DNA of 64,000 bases, taken from Trichopria drosophilae. Lineage: Eukaryota; Arthropoda; Insecta; Hymenoptera; Diapriidae. The translations under genes were made by a program, and so were the position numbers. Shown here in pieces: positions 13,979 to 24,700 of this stretch. The stretch is taken from contig CM059584.1 in the NCBI GenBank assembly GCA_030407085.1, forward strand, positions 143,892,001-143,956,000, in the 5' to 3' direction. The notes beneath the pieces were generated by a model, which made no database searches, had not been told where the DNA came from, and worked only from the letters and a program-made list of their open reading frames with translations. Each line of letters begins with the position of its first letter. Positions within the stretch are counted from its first letter, which is position 1.

Positions 13979-15479
13979 ACATTCAAAGCAGTAAACGTGT
14001 TTTAACGCCTGTTTTTAATTAAAGATTAAATATAGTAGATTCTATTATTTTTATTTAAAAGTCCAATAAATTTTCATTATCTATAGAATTTTTTATCTTA
14101 TTTTATCATCATAAATCGATAGTACTTTTCAGTAACGCTGTTCAGATTTTACGATATTTTTTCATATTCTTTGTTTGCCTTGCATTTCCTAGACGTCATT
14201 TCCTCGGTATGCTTCGACATTGCATGGATTTCAAACGCATATGAAAATTGATGGGAGCTGACTTATTGCACTTTGGATGTAGTGTCGGGATGACAAGTAA
14301 GTGATAAGTAAAATGTCTTTGCTTACCCATTTCTCGAAGAAAATCTATAATCATAAAAAACTTTATAAAAGTCTACTCTTTATCCTATATAAACTATGAA
14401 ATTGTTATCTAGTAGTAAATTCAGATAAATTTTTAGCATTTAAAAACTAGGGATGTCCTTTCGTGAATATCGTCTTTGCGTTACACTATCCACGAAAATT
14501 TATCACGCCGCGTACGGGTGCAGCTCGCTCGTAAATTGAGCCTGACGTGTGCGGCCAAGTGTTAATGAGTAAACGCGAAAGGCGTAACGAAATCACGAGC
14601 GGTTTCGACGAAGGAAAGCTGCGAGATGTAGGTAGATGGTAAAGGAGGCTCAATAAGGATTCAGTCGAGGCGCGAAGCCTGGGCGGTTACTGCTCGATCT
14701 CCCTCGTTACGACGGGAAATGATTATTCATTCTTGGCTGGCGCTTGTCTGACGTTGAACGAACGATTCTACTTACCAGCCGACGTTACGACGCCCTAGAT
14801 GCTTGGTCAAACGGGATTTAACAAACCTCGCAAATTAGCGCGTACGAAACGATTCTAATTTTTAATAACGATCTCTGGTAGATAGAGATATTTATTGGTG
14901 GAAATGAGCAGTTCGAGAAATCGCGAGGTACATAATTCAGAGTCTTCGACAAATCGATCGGCGTGTGACGTACGACACATTACTAACCGTTTCCAGCTAC
15001 GGACTACAGTCGGATCACTGAGCACGATCTACCGCAAGTCCGACAGAAACTAGCGTTTTCTACTCGCGTTCCGGATACTCTTACGGGTTACGGGGTTTAT
15101 TGCCGACTTCCACATATAGAAACCGTGTGAGTAATACGTGCTGCTGGTATCTCCATCCTCCGCAATCTCGAAAATTAGAAATGCAAAGATGTGCGGATAT
15201 ATGACCTCTATTGATCTCCATTATAACTTTATCGTCTCTCTGTGCTTTGTTTCTACTTAGACACGTCAGAAACGTATGATAGATCAGTACTATGAATTAA
15301 TTGTTTCTACTCGTACATCACGATTATTGCTTAAAACTACCCAATATGCAACCAGCGGTAAGTGTTTAGGAAATGAACAAAGGTTTATATTAATTGCATG
15401 GTTGGTTCCACAAGTCCAAACATTTTTAAATAGTACTTTAACTCAATACAAAGGTACAATTTGCACGAAACAACACTAA
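13979..15479. other. Unique DNA with a CpG-richer patch
   Basis: From about 14,440 to 15,130 base composition shifts to near-balanced with many CpG dinucleotides, against AT-rich surroundings. No frame with recognisable domains is present. This could be conserved regulatory DNA or part of an unrecognised exon; the sequence alone does not decide. Confidence 0.4.
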
Positions 15480-16323
15480 TTACACAGGCCAACAAAATTT
15501 ATACCCAGAAATCGGACTATACTTTCCGAAGGTTGTTAATGAGCCGAATGCAAATCTGTCCGCAGAATTGTTCTATCACGTCAGGGTTTGGGATATCCTA
15601 ACCTAAAAGTGCAAAATACACAGTTTTTATTCAAAATCAGTAATTTTTTGTGACGGAACAATAATTATTATTTGCATTTTAGCACGAACAATAATAAGGT
15701 GCTACAAGTTTTTGTCAAGACACAATTCTGATTTTCATACATCTGAGTAAATGTCTAATAACATGAAAATAACTAACGAACTGAGACCGATTTTCCTGGT
15801 AGACATTGTTCTATTACGTCAAAATGTTGAAATATCCTAACCTAAATGTGCAAAAAATACAATTTTTGCCCATTTTCAGTAAGTTTTTGTGGCGGAATAA
15901 ATTTTGTTTTGCAATTTGTCAAAAACCAAATTAAAACGCATTCATAAAAAAACCTGAGTATATGTTTCCGACTGTTTTCGACCTGCTGAATAAAAATCTG
16001 GTCGTATAATTGTTTTATGGCATCAAAATTTTTAGATATTCTAACCGAAAAGTGCAAAAAACGAAAATCAATCGTGCCTTGACAAAAACTTCGATAACTC
16101 ATTGAACAAGCATTTTGTTCCGTAACAATAACTTATTGAATATGAGCAGAAATAGTGTTTTTTGCATTTTTAGGTTCAGATATCTCAAAATCCTGACATG
16201 ATGGAACAATTTTGCGGCCAGATTTGGATTCAGCTCATTGACAACATGCGGAAAAGTATAGTTCAGTTTCTGGGTATGGAAGTTGGCTTCATTTTGTTGG
16301 CTTCATTTTGTTGGCCTGTGTTA
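15480..16323. mobile_element. Non-autonomous TIR element with internal direct repeats
   Basis: The left end reads CACAGGCCAACAAAATTTAT; the right end is its complement ATTTTGTTGGCCTGTG (16,305-16,320). TTA lies on both sides (15,480-15,482 and 16,321-16,323), suggesting a 3-bp target duplication. Similarity of the inverted ends continues for about 100 bp. The interior contains three direct repeats of about 200-240 bp, each with an ATATCCTAACC-like motif near 15,595, 15,833 and 16,035, and an inverted fourth near 16,170. A 14-bp segment ending GGCTTCATTTTGTT is duplicated in tandem next to the right end. No transposase is encoded. The superfamily is not assigned. Confidence 0.8.
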
Positions 16324-18365
16324 TAAACAATTTTTGCTCCAAACAATTCAGAATGCATCTTCCCTCAGGAGTCTAAAAAATAATAATAACATTTTGGAAT
16401 TAAAATGAGAGAATTTGGTTTCTCATATACGTGTACCCTATCTGCAATTATTTTGCATTTTATGCAATTCACTCCTTAAATGACATCAGGAATAATATAT
16501 TTGTGATGATTTCTGTGTACCAAATTCAGCTCTTATGGTACTGGTCTTACGGAGAAATTTTTCATGTTTAAAACCTTACTTATAATTTTTATTTTGCGGA
16601 TAGTTTCATCAAAAGTTTTGACGAAAACACTCAATATTATCCCAGTAAACGGAAATTGATTGAGGATGGATTTAAATGGGTTCATATTATTGTTTTTGAA
16701 GTCAGGATTTAAATTCCTATAATCCCCGAGAATCCACTCCGTGTGTTCAATATAGTTAACTTCGCACAGAATATATTATTTTCAAATTTGTCCTCAAAAC
16801 TGATCTCAAAAGAAGTGACTCAAGTTTCCCCAACATAGCACAGGCAGTTGGTACATCAAATTTTATTTACGACACAAAATTAATAATAGTTTCGTTATTG
16901 ATCTATCGTTCAAACTTACGACCTCCTTTTAAGAAGTTTCTTTAAAAACAAAACTATTAGTACTTTTGCACGTAATGTGTACACAATTCTAGGAACAGGC
17001 GTATAAAATAATATTATGTTCATGCCACTAATAAGTATTCATATGTTATTACACGCATACTATATTTACAAATCGAACCGTACATACTATGTGAAATATC
17101 CCAAGTGAAAAATTCTCTGCGAAAATGTGAGCGCCAAGACAATACAAGATGATACAAATGGAGGTTTACCCAGCGACTTTCATGCCACGATGCGAAAAGA
17201 GACGAAAGAGCTGAACCTGGACCCGAAGTTCTGAGTTCATTATTTATGGTCGGTCTTACGAGCTTGGAATTGTGTTGTCGCCGTCTCTCTCCTTTACGCT
17301 TATTCTTTTTTGTCAAGCGATATCTGTCTTTTTCCTTTTCCTTACTGCGTATTTCGTATTCGCTTTTTTTGCTCAGAGTAGTGGTGATCCTTGGGCCTTC
17401 CCTATCTTTCTTCTTCAGCCCTCGGAGAATCTAAATGAAACTATTCTCCACTAACTCATTAGTGAACGACATTTTCTAGTTCCATAAAGCCAACAAATAA
17501 TTTAAAAAAACTTACCACCTTGAACCATGTTGTATATTGTAATAATAATTGGATTTAAATGAAAACTACAATATGATCATAACGTTGAACGCCCTAGTTT
17601 CGGATGTTAAACATACATATCAAAATGTGACATTTCCAGAAAGAGATACTAGGAGATAGTAATGCTTTATTTCCTCGGATGTTAGTTATTTCGGTACTGC
17701 GCTCATGAGGATGTCGCTGACTCTCTTCAAGATGCCTTGACTCGATAGACGGTGCGGTTTGGTACCGCACCCTGGTTCTAATATAAGCTATACACGTGGT
17801 TCGGATTCAAGTCGAGTAATTCGTAAACCCCGAGGGATCTTACCTCCCTCTACTTCCATGTGAAGGAATGATGCTACAGAGCGGTTCTCTACACGACCGT
17901 ACCTTCATCAGGATAACCGACTCAGCGTAATGTGCCGTGGTGGTACTCGTAACCACTTAACTGCGCCAGACAGTGAAAGGCGTACGCAGTCAGAACATGT
18001 CTCAGGATATAGAAATTTTGTGCCGAAATTCACTGATGCAGAATTGAGTACCATAATTAACGGTTTTGTTCTAGGCAAATTTAAAAAAAAAGCATAGAAT
18101 AATATTTATTTAAGTAAAGAAAAACATATTTCCACCATGGATGTCACTACTATTATAAGTAATTATTTTCCAAGAAATCATCCTAACGTTAAAATATTCA
18201 ATGCTCTATTTGGTAATTCATTTGGGTCAAAACACAAACCTACAGGTGATTGTCGATGGGCAATGTCAACACTACCATCATTATCATTCAAAAATAATAA
18301 AGATTAGTTCAAAGTTATAACCCTGGTAGAAATACTAGTTTCTGGACAGTTTTGATGCATTCGAT
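16324..18365. other. Non-coding DNA
   Basis: AT-rich to about 17,100. More balanced patches follow at 17,100-17,440 and 17,690-18,000. The latter contains a small hairpin, GTGCGGTTTGGTACCGCAC, near 17,751. Overlapping short frames on both strands at 17,020-17,450 lack domains. I call no gene. Confidence 0.45.
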
Positions 18366-18369
18366 TGCT

Positions 18370-18845
18370 GGGTCATTCCACGTCAACAATATCAAAGTTG
18401 TGGTGGGGGTCGCGGAATTCAACGAAAATGAAATATTTGATAGGTGTAGGTGTGAAAAATATCATGATAAAATATTTTTCGATAATTTTCAAAATGGCGC
18501 CCGTGACGTCATGATCATTGAATTTCTTTAAACTGCGATAACTATTTTTCTAATTATCGCATTCAAACGAGACCACACGCATTTTGTTCATAAAATTAAG
18601 TACTTTGATTGAAAAATAAAATAATTTTAAAAAAATTTCATTTTCCCAAAAAACTGACCGAAAACATTTTTCAACTTAAATTTCGGTATTGAGCTCTTGT
18701 TTTTTTTTAAAAATCTGCTATTTTATCTTGAAGATGATGATTTCACCTATCATTTCCAAAAATAAAAATGGCGGAGGCTCTTCTCGTTTTTAAGTTATGA
18801 TTTTTGAAAGAGCGCAATTCACTGTGCTTAACTATCCGATACGCG
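18370..18845 (+). repeat. Left terminal inverted repeat (476 bp)
   Basis: Near-exact inverse of 21,226-21,700, with only scattered mismatches and small indels. It contains the motif CAAAATGGCGCCCGTGACGT and ends inward near GATACGCGC. The transposase stop codon falls inside this arm. Confidence 0.9.
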
Positions 18846-20218
18846 CTATTTGACGTGCAATCATGACAGACTGCTCTCGCTGGGTTAAGAAGTTTCCGAA
18901 AATGAAATTCAAGATAATTTTTTGTACAATAAATAAACTTCACTGTTGGCATAGCTGCTTCAGCCCATTCAAATAAGGAACGAAAAGTGACAATTTGGGA
19001 ATCAAACGGCCTTTGAAGGCTAGCACGTGTTGCTAACCGTTTTAGTGCCCCCCCCCCCCCTAACCCATCACAAGGACTTTTCCCATGTGAAGTGGCAAAT
19101 AAGTGCCATTCAGCATCCACGTCAAAATCCTATTTTTGATGTGCAAGATTAATAAAATTATATTTATTTTTATATTGTGAAGCAGCGCCGTCAGTAAATA
19201 CTTAATCTTTTGAACTACGTATTGTTTTCTTAATTCTTCGATTAATCGTTTAGTGTACAAATGAACAGCAGCGGAATTATGTTCCAGACTCTCAGAAATT
19301 ATGACGAAAGAATCATACCAAGTGTTTCATTTTCTTTGTGGTAGACAACAAACGGATGAATTGTCACTTGATCTTTATTCCAGTGGTATGCTTGAACCAC
19401 ATCTTAAATAACAAAAGAGTAGTTCTCGGCAAAATCCCCTAATACAACGAATTCGCCATCTTCTAAGTTGTCTTTAGAATCTTTAAGAAATTTACTTTGC
19501 GATTTAGAAGTAGAATGATGTTTCAGGAGAATTATTAAATCATTACCGAACTTTTCAATGTAATCTTGTACAGAACGAACAACAGTTTCTAACATTGAGC
19601 GATCCGTTGACGTCCATTGTTTGTGAGTAACTTCGTCTACGAAATTATTTTCAAACATCACAAGCAACTGTTGTTGCACGTTATCAATACCAGGACAAGA
19701 CAAACATGTCCGGAAGTAGCAACTTTGTGTCGGAGGATTGCATACTACAGCAGAAATTAGTGTTTCAAATGACTCAAAATATGACTGTTCTCTTTCAGTG
19801 TTTCTCATATCACTTAATCTAGCCCCAATCATCATCAATTTAAAATTTTGGTGTATTTTACATACACAAACCGAACGTGTTCCACTACTTGCTAGAATGC
19901 ATTCCTTTGGCCTTAAAGTAGCGAAGGTAGAGAAGCCAATTTTTAAATGCATGTTTTTATTTTTAAAAGCAGCATATAGTTCCTTTAAATTAACCAAAAG
20001 TAAACGCTTTTGTACATGTAATTTTGAATGTTATTGTAGCTTTTACTTGGTTGCATTAATCGGCAAGAATCACAAATTTCGCGATTTAACCATGTATTAT
20101 AATTAAGATTAAACTTTTTACATAGTTCATTATTAATTTTGCGTAACTGTTTTCTTCCAACTTTTGATGTATGTCCCTTTTTCTTGAAAGGATTACAACA
20201 ACGACTGACAGGAGCCAT
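18743..20218 (-). pseudogene. Broken DDE-like transposase of the 3.3-kb transposon
   Basis: Catalyses, in intact relatives, cut-and-paste movement of its element; here it is dead. The ATG at 20,218 opens a 77-codon cysteine-bearing N-terminus (RCCNPFKKKGH ... CDSCRLMQ). A frame break and probable loss of sequence follow, then a 197-codon central part at 19,404-19,997 with LKELYAAFK, IGFSTFATLRPKECI, CVCKIHQNFKLM, a CNPPTQSC...CLSCPG cysteine cluster, and GDFAENYSF near its end. Past a stop, reading continues to DGAASQYKN (about 19,180) after a one-base slip. Past a TAG it continues to EWHLFATSHGKSPCDGLG (about 19,115-19,060). The spaced acidic motifs (GDF, DGAAS, EWH) look like a DDE-type catalytic set. 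A 13-C run at 19,048-19,060 corrupts the next codons, before LKRLATRASLQ. I recognise this motif order from widespread unnamed insect and cnidarian transposases, not a named family. Confidence 0.82.
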
Positions 20219-20355
20219 GAAAATTAAAAATATATATTACAATATAATAACTTAAATAATGAATTGCTTAAAAATAATAAAATTTGTTTAGAATTATCCA
20301 GAATAATAAGTAAATTAAGGCAAGACAATATTTTTTTTTAATACGGGTTCGGAAA

Positions 20356-20692
20356 ATGTGTGTTTTCCGAACAGATTTTAGTGTGGAAAATGCAATTTCC
20401 CAAACCGGGATGTGGAAATAGTATATTACTCAACGAGGGAGGTAAAATAAAGAATGTCTCAGACTGCGTGTAATTTTTACCCGAGGCTTCACCTCGGGTG
20501 AGAAACAGGCAGTCTGAGGCATTCTTTTTTACTTCCCGAGGGAAGTATACGATTTTTCTTTATGGCCGGGAGGATAAGCGGCATCTTTCCTTCCGCTTGC
20601 GGGAGGAAAGTTGGTGCTTTCCTCCCGGTGTGAAGAAAATATAATTTTTATATTTTCCACATCCCGGTTTGGGAAATCGCACTGTACACTGA
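20356..20692. mobile_element. Nested foldback MITE inside the 3.3-kb transposon
   Basis: Left arm ...GCAATTTCCCAAACCGGGATG (about 20,390-20,412) matches the inverse of CATCCCGGTTTGGGAAATCGC (about 20,660-20,680). Between them lie an inner inverted pair (AAAGAATGTCTCAGACTGCG and its mirror AGTCTGAGGCATTCTTT), a GC-rich hairpin (ACCCGAGGCTTCACCTCGGGT, about 20,480-20,500) and a further GGGAGGA/TCCTCCC hairpin near 20,570-20,640. No frame is present. It may be an insertion, or the carrier's own subterminal structure; target duplications are not clear. Confidence 0.6.
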
Positions 20693-20921
20693 TATAGGAA
20701 AACGATATGATATTATAACAAATATAAGACAGTTTTTGTATTTGTAAAATCATAAATATGTTTATATCGTGGGGGCGGAGTCCTCCGAACCCGCCTTTCG
20801 CGCCACTATGCCCCCCCCCCCTTTATCTCCCCATCATTCATAAGAACGTACTGTACGCATGCTATAACAAATTTTAAATGTTACATGTAGTGGCCACATT
20901 TTCCGCACACTTATTACAAAA

Positions 20922-21030
20922 AAAATCGTTACACGTGCGGACGTTTCCCCCACTCGTATGATTCACACAGCACTCGTGTCAGTGTGATCATTACGCGTGC
21001 GGGAAATCGCATTTTCCGCACTTGTTACGA
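20922..21030. repeat. Palindromic block with hairpins
   Basis: CGTTACACGTGCGG at about 20,927 pairs imperfectly with CCGCACTTGTTACG at about 21,017-21,030. A central hairpin uses TGATTCACACAGCAC and GTCAGTGTGATCA. It is preceded by an 11-C run at 20,811-20,821. It is probably a second nested foldback repeat. Confidence 0.5.
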
Positions 21031-21225
21031 AATATACTTTTGTTTATCTCTATGAAACGCCGTAAAAGATATTACATATACATTTCTGTAAATAGCCATT
21101 ATACCCGATGTTCACGATGATTGACATATATACAAACGAAATCACATTATACTTGCGAGAAAAAAACTCGTTACGTCGCTACGTTACAGAATAAAAAATA
21201 TGCAACATTGATTTGAGTGCTGCGG

Positions 21226-21700
21226 CGCGTATCAGATAGTTGAGCACAGTGAATTGCGCTCTTTCAAAAATCATAACTTAAAAACGAGAAGAGCCTCCGC
21301 CATTTTTATTTTTGGAAATGATAGGTGAAATCATCATCTTCGAGATAAAATAGCAGATTTAAAAAAAAAACACGAGCTCAATACCGAAATTTAAGTTGAA
21401 AAATGTTTTCGTTCAGTTTTTTGGGAAAATGAAATTTTTTTCAAATTATTTTATTTTTCAATAAAAGTACTTAATTTTATGCACAAAATGCGCGTAGTCT
21501 CATTTGAATGCGATAATTAGAAAAATAGATATCGCAATTTAAAGAAATTCAATGATCATGACGTCACGGGCGCCATTTTGATAATTTTCGAAAAATATTT
21601 TACCATGATATTTTCCACATGTACACCTATCAAACATTTCATTTTCGTTGAATTCTGCGACCCCCACCACAACTTTGATATTGTTGACGTGGAATGACCC
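21226..21700 (-). repeat. Right terminal inverted repeat (475 bp)
   Basis: Mirror of the left arm, starting inward at GCGCGTATCAGATAGTTGAG and ending GACGTGGAATGACCC next to TGCT. The minus-strand open frame at 21,539-21,769 is arm sequence. Confidence 0.9.
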
Positions 21701-21704
21701 TGCT

Positions 21705-24700
21705 AACAACATCAGAAAAAATGGCCAAAAACTGGACTTATTTTCTACCAGAGAACATGAGCACAACACAGTTTTCTCGCAAATGCAGAAACCTCGAAGA
21801 TATCCGTTCTAGGTATTCTGTTTGCAATGTTTTACTTTATATATATCGTGAATAATCAAAACAAAGCTATCGAAAAGAATCTAATGTATCTGTCGAAAAC
21901 CTGATGAAAGATAATTATTTGAATTTGGTCTGGCCTGGATACCTTAATTCCAAATATCAAAAGATCGATTCTAAACAAGAGTAATTTATCAGTCAAAGTT
22001 CCTGCATATACAACACCTCTTTTAAATTGTACAAAAGCATCAAGTTTGAAAATTAGGCGCTAATCACAAATAGTTGATCCGACCAACACCACTTTAGAGG
22101 AATTCACAGCACGAAGTAGATGTCGGTCATACTGATTTGTGAGTGGATTTAGATTCGAGAGCGTATACTGGGTTAATGAATGACGATCAGCGCTACTATT
22201 GCATCCCCTTTGACGTTTCGAAGTATATAATTAATTCGACGATTACACGATTTAATCGCAATATAGAGGCGATTAATTCGATGCCGACTGGAATCGATCT
22301 CCGTTGCACATAATTGGACGTAACTGTTTAGAATACGACTAATTAAGATAGATAGGATTGTAACACTTGCTACGACATTGATATAAAATGACTCGATATT
22401 TAATTTAAACGAAAGAATCTTTTAAAGGAATTGTATTTTAAAATTGTATGTTCGATGACAACCACGCAGCCACGGCAAAATTGTTAACGCCTTTTAAATT
22501 TAAAAAGATCCTCTGGGCATGAAGGGTGTCGCAGAGCTTGACTTAATTGGAAACTCGAATTAACCAGAATGCTTCAGTCTGGTGATCTGGGAAAGAAGGA
22601 GACCGATAATCAGGAGGTTGGAAAGGACGAAAGGAAAATAAAAAGAGAGTAGGAGTACGCCGCACGATTCGAGATTTAAGTTTTTAATGGCTCGTCGCGT
22701 TTTCGCGAGAGTATTGGATGAGTTTCCTTTCCATTTTGAGCTGTCGGCCTTACTCGGTGAAAATAGCTCGTTTAAGAGGATCCGACGAAGCGTTCACAAT
22801 GGTGGCTCATACCTGTACATGGAGCGAGCGGAGCCTACCCTCCGATAAACTTTCGAAGTTGCACCACTTTATCGTTTCGTCTCATTACCAGAACAATGAG
22901 GGAGATTGCATTTCAGTGACTATAACGAGAATGGCACGCAGGCAATCACCGACTTTCGGGAATTTCACGCTTCTTCGTCCGAAGCGCGACTCTTTCGCCC
23001 CGTCGCTCCTCAAGTCGCGAGATAAGCAAATTTCCTCTTAACAGCTTCCATTGTTCTCGGTCATTTCGTCAGTCTCGAAAATTCCCGTTGCTATTAGTTT
23101 TATGGCCGACGGAGCCATGCCGAGATTGTAAATCGGGACACACACAATTCATTTTCGTTCTCTCAAGTCCGATTTCGCAATTTTCAGACCCAGCTTTAAC
23201 AACGAGATAAATTATTCAGACAGCGCGATTCCAGCAAAACTCCTTACCGTTAAAATTTTATCAGAAAATGGAAAAACGACTCTTAATGCGAGTAATCCTG
23301 TGCATGAATACTAATCGGACTGCTACTCGTTATTCTATGAAAGAACTAGTTGCGATACCACTAATTACTGCCAGGTTTTAAATTTTCTATTGGTCCGCTT
23401 TATTAGTTTGCTGATACTGTCAATGTCAGCGATTTTCCATGCAAGAGTAACGATGTAATTAAGTTCTTGATGTTCAGTTGAAGAGTCATTAGTTTAGTTC
23501 ATATCGCTTAATTCTGAAACATTACTTAATTAGCAACGGATTATCACCATTTCAAGATATTTAAAAATACTGGCCAAAAATATTAAAATAATGAAATATC
23601 CATTTTTGTGAAAAAGCCAAAAATGCAACTCAAACAATCGATAATCGAATGGATTAAAACAACGCTCTCGAAAGGCTTTGGTTAGTAACTGTCGATGAAG
23701 AGGCGACGTAGCAGGAAGCGTAATCGTGGTCTTGGCGGAAGCGGAGTCTATAAAGGATTCGATCAGGTCATTGGCTTTCAGCGGTTAAACTGCAGCTATA
23801 TGATAAGTGGCGCGGATTTAGACGACCTAGGCAAACAGGGTATCTGCAAACAAACCGTGAAACTTGGCTAAATCTACGGCACTTCCCAAACCCTCGTGCC
23901 GTCGTCACCTTTGCAGCTTCCCGAAGTCCTTTAGAGTAACCTCTCAACTCCTGTCACGCCCGAGAGGGTCGAATCTAATCTTCGCGAACGAAAAGTAAGC
24001 ACGAACTGCTGAACGACTCTTCCGCGGGGAGATACGATTTTTAAAAAAGGAAAAGAGTGATGCTGAATACGTCGAACGAAAGGAACTTTCCGATGAAAAA
24101 ACTTCTCGAAGTGGGCAAGTTGATCGAAGGAAGAAGACGGAAGAGAGTCGACTGATACATGTTTTCTGCGTGCTCGGGGACTGTTTGACAGGTGAAAAAA
24201 AAGCACGACGATAATAAAGTATTTATTCAAGTTTGATGTTTTTGCATAAATCTAGAAGAATAAAAAGCGATAAATGATATTAAATCCTACCTTGTTTACT
24301 TCCTGAAGTAACTGGACTACCATTTTTTGCAGAATCAATAAATAACACCCTTTAATAACATTAAAATAACGTTATATTGGGTAAAATACATAAATTTATA
24401 TTCGATGATTTCGCATTATGAAATCTGAATTCGATAACGGATATTTTCCATTCGTTCCTGGATCCAAATATTGTGACGTTTTTGTGTTTTTGTAATATTT
24501 TATCTATTGACATATGCGTATTGACGACTGAAATAATAACTTAATTATTATAACAAGACCTACCAAAATATTCATTTTACATGACAGGGATGTGGGACTG
24601 ATAAAATATTATGTAGTTTTATAAATGTAATAACCAAATTCAAATTGTTATCTGCTCAAAATTTAGCGCACCAGAGCGGTGACAGTGCGCAGTAGTAACA

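Larger units (their letters stand above)
18370..21700 (-). mobile_element. 3.3-kb DNA transposon with 476-bp TIRs and 4-bp TSD
   Basis: The element begins GGGTCATTCCACGTCAACAA and ends with the inverse. It is bordered on both sides by TGCT (18,366-18,369 and 21,701-21,704), a plausible 4-bp target duplication. TIRs run about 18,370-18,845 and 21,226-21,700 with few mismatches, indicating fairly recent mobility. A broken transposase gene on the minus strand occupies 18,743-20,218. The space between its start and the right TIR (20,219-21,225) holds two palindromic blocks that look nested. The 4-bp duplication argues against TTAA elements (piggyBac, Kolobok), hAT (8 bp) and mariner (TA). Sola-type elements have 4-bp duplications and are a hypothesis only. 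Confidence 0.88.

Noticed and set aside
17751..17769. GC-rich hairpin considered as a terminator
   Set aside because: No gene nearby and no T-run; intrinsic terminators are not expected in this genome type.
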